DNA of 64,000 bases from Sipunculus nudus (lineage: Eukaryota > Annelida > Sipuncula > Golfingiida > Sipunculidae): NCBI GenBank assembly GCA_026874595.1, contig CM049310.1:38391558-38455557 (forward strand), in the 5' to 3' direction. The position numbers were made by a program, and so were the translations under genes. Of the stretch, positions 48,418-58,671 are shown piece by piece. Positions within the stretch are counted from its first letter, which is position 1. Each line of letters starts with the position of its first letter. The notes beneath the pieces were generated by a model, which was given only the letters and a program-made list of their open reading frames with translations, was not told where the DNA came from and made no database searches.

Positions 48418-50651
48418 CTCAGCTGACTGTAAGTCATCTGAGCTATAGCGATCACTCCTTGTCCGTCGTCTGTCTGTGCGTCCGTCCGTCCGTCCGTCTG
48501 TCCGTTAACCTGGCACAAATCGTAACCGCTGGACCTAGAATCTTGTAACTTAACATTCTGAGAGGTCCATGAAAAATCTCCTTGGAAACCATAAAATAGG
48601 TCTCTGTTACCCATATCCTTCGAGCTATGGAACCCCAAAGTACCCCCCAGAATATTCAAAAATTTCATACAAAAACTTCAATTTCTCATTAACTACATCA
48701 CTGATGGTCATGATTTTTTGCATACATATTGATCATGAGAAGTTTCATCAGTGTCTGCAGACTGGTGGCGCCACCTGTATTTTTCAATTTTTTACGAATT
48801 TTTCCCTCTATTTTTGATACCTTTAAAAATGTGAACATCTGTTAACAGGGCACAAATCGTAAAAACTGGACCTAGAATCTTAATTCTTGACACACTGAGA
48901 GACCTATGAAAAGTCTCCATGGAAACCTGAAATTAGATCTCTGTTACTCATATCCTACAAGCTATGGGGCCCCAAAGTACCCCCCCAGAATAGTAAAAAA
49001 TTTCATACAATAACTTCAATATCTCATTAACTACATCACTGATGGTCATTATTTTTTGCATACATATTGATCATGAGATGTTTCATCAGTGTCTGCAGAC
49101 TGGTTGCGCCACCTGTATTTTTTTATTTTTTACGAATTGTTTTCTCTATTTTTGAAACCTTTAAAAATGTGAACATCTGTCAACAGGGCACAAATTGTAA
49201 AGACTGGACCTAGAATCTTCATTCCTCACATAGTGAGAGACCTATGAAAAGTCTCCATTAAAACCTGAAATAAGGTCTCTGTTACCCATATCCTTTGAGC
49301 TGTGGGGCTCCCAATAACCCCCCAGAATAATGGAAATTTTGATAAAAACAAACTGAAACATCTCAATAACTACAACACTGATGGTCATGATTTTTGGCAT
49401 ACTTATTGATCAAGAGGTGTTCCATCAGTTCCTATAGACTGGTGGTGCCACCTGTATCTTTTTCAAATTTTTACAATTTTTTTTTCTCTACTTTTGAGAC
49501 CTTTAAGGATGTAGTTAACTGTCAACAGTGTACAAATCGTAAAGACTGGACCTGGAATCTTCATTCTTGATACACAGGGAGACCCATGAAAAGTCTCCAT
49601 GGCAACCTGATATTAGGTCTCTGTTACCCATATCCTTTGAGCTATGGCACTCCAAAGTACAGCTCAGAATAATGGAAAAATTGATACAAAAGCTTAAGTA
49701 TCTGAACAACTAATGCAGAGATCACCATAATTGTTTGTATGGATATTGATCATGGAGTGTTTCATTAGTTTCTGCAGACTGGTGGCACCACCTGTATTTG
49801 TTCGGGTTTTTTAACGGATTTTTTCTCTATTTTTGAGACCTTTAAAGATATGAACATCTGTTAACAGGGCACAAATCATAACAACTGGACCTAGAATCTT
49901 CATTCTTGACACACTGGGAGACCCATGAAAAGTATCTGTGGAAACCTGAAATTAGGTCTCTGTTACCCATATCCTTCAAGCTAAGGGACTCCGAAGTATC
50001 CCTCAGAATAATGGAAAATTTGATACAAAAGCTGAAGTATCTGAACAACTAATGCAGAGATCACCATGATTCTTTGCATGGATATTGATTATTGAGTATT
50101 TCATCAATTTCTGCAGACTGATGGCACCACCTGTATTTGTTTGTTTTTTTTTTACAAATATTTCTCTCTGTTTTTGAGACCTTTAAGGATGCTGTCATCT
50201 GTTAATGTGGCACAAATTGTAACAACAGGACCTAGAATCTTTATTCTTGTCATGCAAGGAGGCCCACGAAAAGTATCTGTGGAAACCTGAAATTAGGTCT
50301 CTGTTACCCATATTCTTCAAGCTATAGGACTCCGAAGTATCCCTCAGAATAATGGAAAATTTGATACAAAAGCTGAAGTATCTGAACAACTAATGCAGAG
50401 ATCACCATGATTCTTTGCATGGATATAGACCATGAAGTGTTTTTATTAGTTTCTGCAGACTGGTGGAACCACCTGTTTTTTTTTTAAAGTTTATGCATTT
50501 TTTCTCTATTTTTGAGATATTTAAATACAGTCACAATCTTGGCCTGTTGGTTAATCTGTTTGATGCTTCAGTTGAATGGGTATATACTACCATTCAGATG
50601 ATAAAATTTCCTTTGCTGAATCTCTTCCCAGTCAGCTGAGCGTCATGACCC
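48411..50651 (+). mobile_element. Tandem-array element (family 2) inserted in a LINE
   Basis: The 5' end carries the hairpin arms TAGCTCAG (48415-48422) and CTGAGCTA (48438-48445), with an inner TGACT..AGTCA stem. It is followed by TCCGTC/CCGT repeats, then six tandem units of about 340 bp (unit landmark GGCACAAATCGTAA near 48502, 48842, 49182, 49521, 49860, 50199), each with a GGTGGCGCCACC-like palindrome. The 3' end is CAGCTGAGCGTCATGACCC near 50633-50651, placed by comparison with 58135. LINE coding sequence resumes on both sides, so the element is younger than the LINE. Confidence 0.85.
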
Positions 50652-51260
50652 AACTTCTGGGAAATCTCCCTTCCACCAATGAAATGTTAATAATGTCTGT
50701 TATTTTGCTGATCACTGTTGGAAGCATTTTCTTCAGAAGAATAGTCGGCAGTGCATCTGTTTCACAGCTCTTACTTGGCAAACTATTGATAATGGCTCTT
50801 ACTCTCTGAGATAGATGCCTGTAGTTATTTAAAGATTTTACATGTTTTCTTGTTGGCTGATATTGTGGAAATTTGTCCAGACTTGATCTTATTTTGTTTA
50901 TTTTACTCAGGAAAAAGTCAGCTAGTTCCTCATCACATAACCCTTTGGCAGTGGATTCAATCCACTGGATTGTCTTTATTAACACCTGTAATCTCAGTGA
51001 CAAGCTTGTACAGTTTCTTTGTGTTATCTCCGCATTCCTCTAACTTTTCACTTAGTGTATTTATTTTTTATAATTTAAGCATGTTGTTATATTTCACCCA
51101 TTCTACTTTCAGAGATTTCAGTGTTGAATCTGTCATGTATTTTTTCCACAACCTCTCTCTGTGTCTTAGTTTTCTTTTTTGTTCTTTAATGTTCTTTAAT
51201 ACTTTTATATTCATGAAAGATTTGCAGAACCCAAATAGTATACCAATGAACATGATGGCC
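50652..51260 (-). pseudogene. LINE reverse transcriptase, 5' part (broken)
   Basis: Continuation of the 47-48-kb LINE. Minus strand: a basic segment RHRERLWKKYMTDSTLKSLK (51068-51253) typical of the linker before the reverse transcriptase, then ADFFLSKINKIR, SLPSKSCETDALPT and EGRFPRSW. A shift of frame separates the two ORFs. No endonuclease domain was seen upstream, so the copy is 5'-truncated. Confidence 0.85.
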
Positions 51261-51485
51261 CTGGTGATTAACCAGAAAATTAAGTTCTGTGAAAATATCC
51301 TGGAAAAAGTTCAAAATTATTGTCTTGGATATTTTCCTGTTGTATGCAGCTGATAGTTATGTGCAACATGAAGTGTTCCCTTACATGTACAGGTCTCTGT
51401 GAGACTCATGGTGACTTTTTACCATTTCAGACAAAATATAAATAGCTCTTTGGGCGATTATATTTGACTGGAACTCAAAGTGACT

Positions 51486-52020
51486 TTTTATATGCCCATC
51501 ATATGACGGGAATATTATGGTATACCCATCGTCCGTCTGTCTGTTAATTTTTAGTGTTGCCGCAATAACTTACCAGGGCTTTGGTTGATTTTCATGAAAA
51601 CTCACCATAACTTCTTACCAACAGATTGTCTCGCCAAAGTTCAATAATGTCAGCAACATCCACGCATATTTAATAAGGTCACAGGTCACTAGACTACTTT
51701 GTGTTGTCCCACAATAACTTATGAAGAATATGAAAGATTTTGATAAAACTCATCAGAAATGTTAATCAATAAAATATCTTGCCTAAGTTCAGTTTCCAGC
51801 AAAATCCATGCATCCTTACTGAGGTCAGAGGTAATTGCAATTTGGAGGCACCTTTGTCACTTACCAAAAGTCCTATGGATTTCCTGAAACTGAATATACA
51901 CGTTAACCAATGGGTTTCTCACCTGAATTACCTTCTCCCTAAAATTCTCATTTATTTTATGAAGTCAGAGGTCACCAGATACACGACAGGTGTATTATGC
52001 TCGTTTGCGATGCTCTTGTT
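51486..52020 (+). mobile_element. Short element with CCCATCATATGACGGG head (family 4)
   Basis: The head is the near-perfect palindrome CCCATCATATGACGGG (51495-51510), followed by ATCGTCCGTCTGTCTG. The body has degenerate repeats with GCAATAACTTA and AGGTCA, ending GCGATGCTCTTGTT at 52020. Same plan as family 2: hairpin head, CGTC stretch, array, short TTGTT end. The 116-codon frame at 51779-52129 is a shadow. Confidence 0.65.
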
Positions 52021-52024
52021 AATT

Positions 52025-53148
52025 GTTAAATTCATTGTATATTCAATAGATCATGTAAATGAATATATATGCAGAAATGTTTACATTGAATACTTAAATT
52101 TAAAATGCTTAAATGATAATATCTTATGATATTTATCTACTGCTGATATTTATTTATATTCATGGAAATTGTTTGTTTATGGTACAGTGTATACTTTATT
52201 AATGAATCAGTTTATGACAAAATATGCAGTTAATATTGTAAATAAGTATGAATATAACTGTGTCAATAATAAAAATTGTAAAAAAAAGTATAGTTTTTAA
52301 ACCTACAAGACCTTAATACTACCTGTTAAAATATGAAATTTTTATCATACTTTCTGTTAAATATAATCCAATGATATATAGGGTTTTTATAAATGGCAAA
52401 ACACACTTAAGCATAAAAATACATGGAGCAGTATAGCAGCATTTCATTTTGTTATTTCAAAATTCTTCTGCCTTTTATAACACATTTTCCTATACATCCC
52501 TCGATGAAATATAGTTGCCATGTGCTTCTTTCAGAGTACTGAATTGATAATGGATTGAACGATGAGATAACAAATGTGTTAATGGTTCTGTATATATATA
52601 GTATATCAGTCTGAGGTGGGGAAGTAAGATAAAGACATGAAACAGATGTATCACCATTGATATTTATGTATTCATGTTGTTAGAAAAGCTACTAGTCCCC
52701 ATTTATGTTTTATTTTACAAAAAAAACTTACCAGACATTATTAAGATGCATTCTGTGTCTGTTTTTGTGAAAATGATGAAAATATTTAGAAGTAGTAGAA
52801 GCTAATTTAGACTGAATGAAGAAGAAAAGACTGCCTTGAAAATCAATGGACCAAGATTAGTTTGAGTTGGCTGGCAGCCCAGTCTAAGGAGACAGCGCTG
52901 TTTGCTTAAGGTCCTGTTTGTATTAAAGCTTGGCTGGTGTAGCTAGCAGGCTGTTAGGATGTTCGTGCAGTCATTTTAGTTGTCAGCCATTTATCATGCA
53001 GGAACTTTAGATAAAAATTGTCTCAGGGACATTTTTTTATATAACAGAATAACAGTCCAGGAGGCATATGTCCAGCAAACACCAACATGTACAGGGTACA
53101 TTTTAACACCTTAACCATATTTTTTCCATTTTTTAAATATTTTTAGCT
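52025..53148. other. No feature seen
   Basis: Very AT-rich; no exon or repeat recognised. Confidence 0.45.
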
Positions 53149-53153
53149 CAGCT

Positions 53154-53625
53154 GACTGTAAGTCCACTGAGGTAAAGGAATGGTGCTTTGTCCGTCGTCC
53201 GTTCAGCCTTCCTTTAGCAGGGCACAAATCGTAACTGCTGGTCCTAGAAACTTCTAAGTGGACTTCCATGGAGGTCAATAAAAAATCTCCTTAGAAGCGT
53301 GAAATTAGGTCACTGTGGCCTATATCCTCCGAGCTATGGGACTTGAAAGTACCCCCCAGAATAATCAAAAATATAATACACAACCTCCAGTATCTTTATA
53401 ATTAATGCATGGATTGTCATGAATCTTGCCTTAAAGATTGACCATGACTAGTTTTGTCAGTTCCCGCAAAGTGGTGGTGCCACCTGTATTTTTTGTTATT
53501 TTAACTAATATTTTTCTATTTTTTTTACTATTAAATGACAACAATCATGTCAGTTTCTTAGCTGTAAGTACATCTAGTGTCCCAAAACCTGGTGTGTGTA
53601 TTGATCACAAGTGGATGCCATATAG

Positions 53626-53674
<49 letters not shown>

Positions 53675-55320
53675 CGTCCGTCCGTCCGTCCGTCCGTCCG
53701 TCCGTCCGTCCGTCCAGATAATAACCCCAGCTTGTATGGATTTCACACTTGAATTTCGTATGGCCGACGAATGAAGCAAGAACCTATATGATTTTTGTGT
53801 CATGAGGTCAAAGGTCAAGGTCACAGGACTCACTTATTTAAAAAGATTATGGCTGCATTTTAAGCCAAGCTTATCATCCCAAAATTATCATTTTGCGCAT
53901 TTAGCTGACTTGCCAGTATGGGGAGAGCATAAATGAATTTGGGGTCACATGGTCAAAGGTCAAGGTCAAAGGGGCCATGTGTTCTCAAATTAGTTTCCAG
54001 ATGATAACTCCAGTTTAGTTTAACATATTGGTTTCAAACTTATCTATGACTCACCACTAATGTAAGAACCATGTCGAATTTTGAGTCCAGCGGTCAAAGG
54101 TCAAGGTACGCTCCCGAGGCAGCGGAAATCTTGCGCTTCTAAAGAAGCAACTGATTTTCACGCTGCCAGCTTTGACCGTTTATGATATATTTAGACACCA
54201 GATGGTGGTTCATTGTCCACTGAAATAAACGTGAGTATGATGTGACAAGCAGCCAATCAGATGCCAATAAACAAACACTCGACAGGCATCCTAACTCTGC
54301 CCATTGCTGCACTTCAAGCGCCTCTTGATGAGTTTCTGGTTGAATTTAAATTGCTCCCTCTGCATTCTCGCATCATCGATCGATTCGATTATGACATTAT
54401 GACTGTGTTAGCATAGCCATGTATCTGTTGTCTGCAGAACTGAAACCAGCCAGAGAGGTGTGCACGCAGCCTTTGTTGTTACGTTTCGTTTGAATTACTG
54501 CTCACCAGCCGAGCATCCTGTGTGCCCAAGGCCCTAGGCAAACCACGTCAGGGGCAATTCTCTCTGAGCCTGTGGCCTGTTCAGACGGTTACGCTGGGGG
54601 ATGAGCTGTCACTCAAAAAGAAAATAATATGATTGTCTCTGTGTATATTTCGTTAGGCTTTGTCTTCCAGCACAAGGTCTCATCTGATTGGACAAAAATA
54701 CAGTGCTCCCCTCTGGTGTTGCAATCAGGATACAAGGTCATAACAAACAGCGCCTTACGATATAGGTAGTAGCCCTATAGGTAAAGTGCCGTGTAAAAAG
54801 CGTAAGGTCAAGGTCACAATAGGGGAAGAACCTGATTGATTTGGGGGTCACAAGATCAAAGGTTATGGTCACAGGGGCCCATCTGTCCACATATTTGTTT
54901 CTGGATGATAACTCCAGTTTGGATTGACATATTGGTTTCAGTTTTGGCTTATATATGACCCACCAATAATGTAAGAACTCTTTTGATTTTCAGGTCATAA
55001 GGCCAAAGGTCAAGGTCACAGGACCCACTACTTTAGAAAATTTGTGGATGCATTTTAAGACAAACTTTTTATCTCAATCCTTCCATCATTGACATGTGGT
55101 GCATCTGCCAATAGGAGAAGTTTCCTTTTGATTTTGGGGTCACTAGGTTAAGGTCACAGGGCCCATCCAGTCACAAATTATTTTATGGATGATAACTTCA
55201 GTTTGGGTAGACAGGTTGGCTTCAAACTGATCACAGGACCAATATTTTGTAAAACCTGATAAACATATATCCTTGTAGACAAATGCAGCTGAGCGTCGAG
55301 ACCCTTTGGTCCCTGGTTTT
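53154..55320 (+). mobile_element. Composite element: family 2 head, CTGT/CCGT array, GGTCAAGGTCA units
   Basis: It starts with a degenerate TAGCTCAG hairpin, has one 340-bp-type unit (landmark GGCACAAATCGTAA at about 53222) and then a pure TGTC (about 53627-53669) and CGTC (to about 53714) microsatellite. The following units share GATAACTCCAGTTT and CAAAGGTCAAGGTCA. It ends CAGCTGAGCGTCGAGACCC...GGTCCCTGGTTTT (55286-55320). A separate element (54108-54803) is nested in it. Reading frames of VRPSVRPS or RTDGRTDG type are microsatellite artefacts. Confidence 0.78.
54097..54814 (+). mobile_element. Nested insert bounded by ACGCT/AGCGT and 11-bp repeats; includes family 6 copy
   Basis: Identical AAGGTCAAGGT at 54097-54107 and 54804-54814 flank 54108-54803, which begins ACGCTCC and ends AAAAGCGT. 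Because AAGGTCAAGGT is also a phrase of the host array, the duplication may be coincidental. The last 213 bp (54591-54803), themselves starting ACGCTGG, match the repeat in the NELFB 3' region at 40363-40587. Confidence 0.7.
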
Positions 55321-55323
55321 AAA

Positions 55324-55476
55324 AGAAACTGTGTTGTCAAAATAATTTTTTAAGCCTCTCAGTCCTTTAGTGTTTTCTTTTAAAACCCTCAGTTTATGTC
55401 TGTTCCTCATTATAATATTTGCTGTAATTGTACCCATCTCATCTCTTGTTTGAGAAAGGATTAGGTCATCAGCCAC
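55324..55476 (-). CDS. Unrecognised coding-like segment
   Basis: Between two elements, the minus strand reads 51 codons starting at ATG 55476 (MADDLILSQTRDEMG...), rich in charged residues and free of low complexity. I cannot name a family, no acceptor is visible upstream, and past residue 51 the frame runs into mobile-element sequence. It may be an exon of an unknown minus-strand gene or a transposon scrap. Confidence 0.15.
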
Positions 55477-55540
55477 CAGGACACAAAAAAATTAATTTTG
55501 CTACAGATATGCTGCTCCAGTTTAATAGATCAAATTGTTT

Positions 55541-58170
55541 TTTTTAGCTCAGCTGACTATAAGTCTTCTGAGCTATAGTCGTGGTCCATTGTCCGTCGTC
55601 CATCCGTCTGTCCGTCCGTCCGTCCGTAGATGTGGCACGTTTTGAAACCGTAAGACCTAGGAATCCAAAATTTGGCATAGTGTTAGATGTCCCCAAGATC
55701 TCCAACCAAGCAGAAAACTGGGTCTTTGCAACTTTTTTCCTTTGAGAAATTAAGGAAAAACCTCAATTTTTTATAAAAAACCTATTATCACACTTCAGGG
55801 CTGCCTAATATCAAAACCACTCATCTGTTTTTCCTCATAGTTACCATAAATATTCCTCTATATAGTTCCTATGTACATGCCTGAAATTATGTCTGTATTA
55901 TATAATTTAAAATAGTTATGGGCCAGAACATAATGCATTTTGTAAAAAATCAGGAAAGATATTTGATCACTTAACACAAAACATGTTAAAGATATGGACT
56001 TTTTTTCAAGTAATATAACTTTAATTAATCAAAATTAAATTGTATACCCAAAATTAGATCAAAATCTTTTAAATTTTTTAAAATATTAACAAAAATAAAA
56101 AATTGGTACCTTAAATTTTGCCTAACTTTGACCATGGCTCGTTTTTTTCCTGTAAGTACTGTGGATTCAATTTTCTCCGCATGTTTTTGTTAGCATTTTG
56201 TCTGTTAACACCAAAAATTTGAAACCAGTTGATCAAAAACTGTAGATTTTATTCAAGTTTTCAAGCACCATGTAACATATTGTTTACATCAGGCTAGTGT
56301 TATGCAGTTTGCAAGAGCTCAGCTCCCCAGCTTCAGCTCTCAGTTCCTAAAATTTGGCATACAATTAGATGTCTCCAAAATCCCCTACTATGCCAATAAT
56401 TTGGTCACTAGGACTTAATACCTTTGAGATATTAATGAAAAACTTCATTTTTTCAATGAAAAACCCATTGTTACACTTCAATACTGCCTAATATCAAAAC
56501 CACTGATCTGACTTTAATCATATATAATATACATGTTTTTCTATACATTCTCTGCGCACATGCCAGAAATGATGTCAGTATTGCGTAATTGTTTTAAGTT
56601 ATGGGCCCAAACATAATGCTTTTTGTAAAAAACAAGAAATATATTTACTCCCTTAACAAGGGGCTTGCTAGAGATTTTTTGTCAGGGATGTAACATTATT
56701 TAATCAAGATTCAATTGAATACCAAAAATTAGTTCTAAATTTTTTTAAATTTTATGAGTTATTTGTATAAATATAAAATTAGCACCTTAAATTTTGCCCA
56801 ACTTTGACCATTTCATGTTTGTTTCTTGTGAGCTCTGTTAATATAATTTTCATATCATGCACACATAAGGATTTCAGCTTTTTAGTTTAGAAAGCTGAAA
56901 GAAATTGGCCAAAAATTGTAGCTTTTATTAATGTTTTTATGAGACCATATCAGACTTTGGCTCTCTCCAGCCACTCTTGAGTCACCTGTATGTTGACCTT
57001 GTTGAACTTTCAGCAAATTATGCACGCTTGATTCGAGGCATATACTGGGGCAGCAAGGCAGCTTATGGCCAGCCACAGTTGATCCAGGTGTCCAACCCAA
57101 CTCATCTAGTAGTTTTAACCAACAACATAACAATAAACAATAAATTAATCAATTTTTATTGGTTTTTAATAACAAATTAAAGAAAAATAGAAAAGGAATT
57201 TGTTAGTTTATAATGATAGGGAATTAACTTGCAGTTACTGATGATATAAGAATCTTGTATCGATGGATAGAATGTCACGTATTCCAAATAACACCATGCA
57301 GTCACCTATGGCATTTTTCAGTTCAATTTTAATAATAAAAAAGTAAATCATATTATTCATTACTAATCATTAGGGATCATATGAAGGAAATTAATGATAG
57401 ACAAAGATGCAGTTGATATTATTAATCTAGATTCCTACTGTGTCTAGTGTGTACATTGATGTGAAATTAGTCCAAAATGAATATATTACATTTATTTTTT
57501 TAAATATAAATAAAAGCCATAAAACCAGGTACTTATGATCATTATTTAAATGTGTGAATTTTGTACATTCTGGATTCTCAACACCATTGTTTGGTGAAAA
57601 CTGAGTAAATACCAGACATGGTGGGAATACTTTGCAATTGTATTTAATTACAAATATGTACTCCATTATAAAATTTCTTGCATATAGAATGGGAATTCAG
57701 GTTAAAATGAAAGTATATGAATACCAGTGCAAATACTTTCCAAATGTATTCATGAATGCATTCATGAATATATTCTTTAATATTATTTTAAAAATCATTT
57801 CAGTTATATTTCATTTTAAAAATCATACGATTCTCTTATTATTTTTTAATAAAAATTATATCTGGGACAATATTTGTAATTTTTTTAATAAATAGTTAAA
57901 CTCTTATATTATATGTTCTGCTTATAAGTTATATGGCCAAGTCAGAATCTGTGTGACAGTAGTACTCCATTTGTTAATAAAATAAATGAAATCAATCCTC
58001 TTCCCTGTCTCCAAAGGTACTATCAAAATCATACATAAGTTAAACAACAACAACTCATAATACAGCTTATACTTATTACCGCACAAAACCAGCATGTGCC
58101 TCATTTCTAAATCATATTTTTTTATCATATATAACAGCTGAGCGCCGTGACCCATAGGTCCCTTGTTTTC
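55541..58170 (+). mobile_element. Family 2-type element, long copy 1
   Basis: Head hairpin TAGCTCAG (55545-55552) / CTGAGCTA (55568-55575), CCGT repeats to 55626, then GTAGATGTGGCACG. An internal pair of related blocks begins near 55650 and 56340 (CCTAATATCAAAACCACT occurs in both). It ends CAGCTGAGCGCCGTGACCC...GGTCCCTTGTTTT (58135-58169). Strongly similar throughout to the copy starting at 61661. The 56977-57180 reading frame belongs to the element. Confidence 0.85.
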
Positions 58171-58596
58171 AATTGAGGGCCATGTCCTTGGTAATGTTGC
58201 TAATTTTGTGTTAATTATATATAAAAAATATGGAAATGTTTATATTTTTCTTGGCAATTATGCAAAACCCATGCATTGTATTTTGGCCTTTATGTAAGTT
58301 TTAAATATTGCTTACTCGCAGCATATTCTTTGTTCCCTTAGTCCAAAGAACAGTTGATTTTCTCGGTGTGGCCGTATCTTAGCATATAATATGGACCTCA
58401 TAGCAAACTTCAAATATCAGTTAACCATCCAACGATGCTGTTGTGTGCTATGGTATATATACTCAGCCACTCTCATCCTTCTCAACTTCTGTATCAATCT
58501 GAATGGCTCTTGTTTACTTCTGATTGAATGCTACTTGTTTTATACCTCTCACTGCAGTCACAGATGACATGCAAACACTAATTTAATATCTTGCAG
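58171..58596 (+). other. Inferred intron of the CENPO-like gene
   Basis: AT-rich sequence upstream of the exon at 58597. A CCCTTAG at 58335-58341 is followed by a short open stretch that I could not connect to CENP-O. Confidence 0.4.
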
Positions 58597-58671
58597 TTCA
58601 CACAGTTTCTGGCCTACAAGTATAATTGCTATGCCCAGTCACTTGAGCAACAGGTTTCAGATAACCACCAG
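58597..58671 (+). CDS. CENPO: CENPO-like exon A
   Basis: 25 codons between acceptor ATCTTGCAG and donor CAG/GTTAGT. A second frame is also open, so the phase was set by the similarity and by the join to exon B. Confidence 0.55.

Noticed and set aside
53558-53833. Arginine/serine- or TDGR-rich frames
   Set aside because: Six-frame translation of the TGTC/CGTC microsatellite.
56977-57180. YVDLVE-containing frame, briefly considered as a CENP-O exon because human CENP-O has YFVDLV
   Set aside because: The same segment recurs in the repeat copy at about 63110, and the rest of the frame shows no CENP-O similarity.
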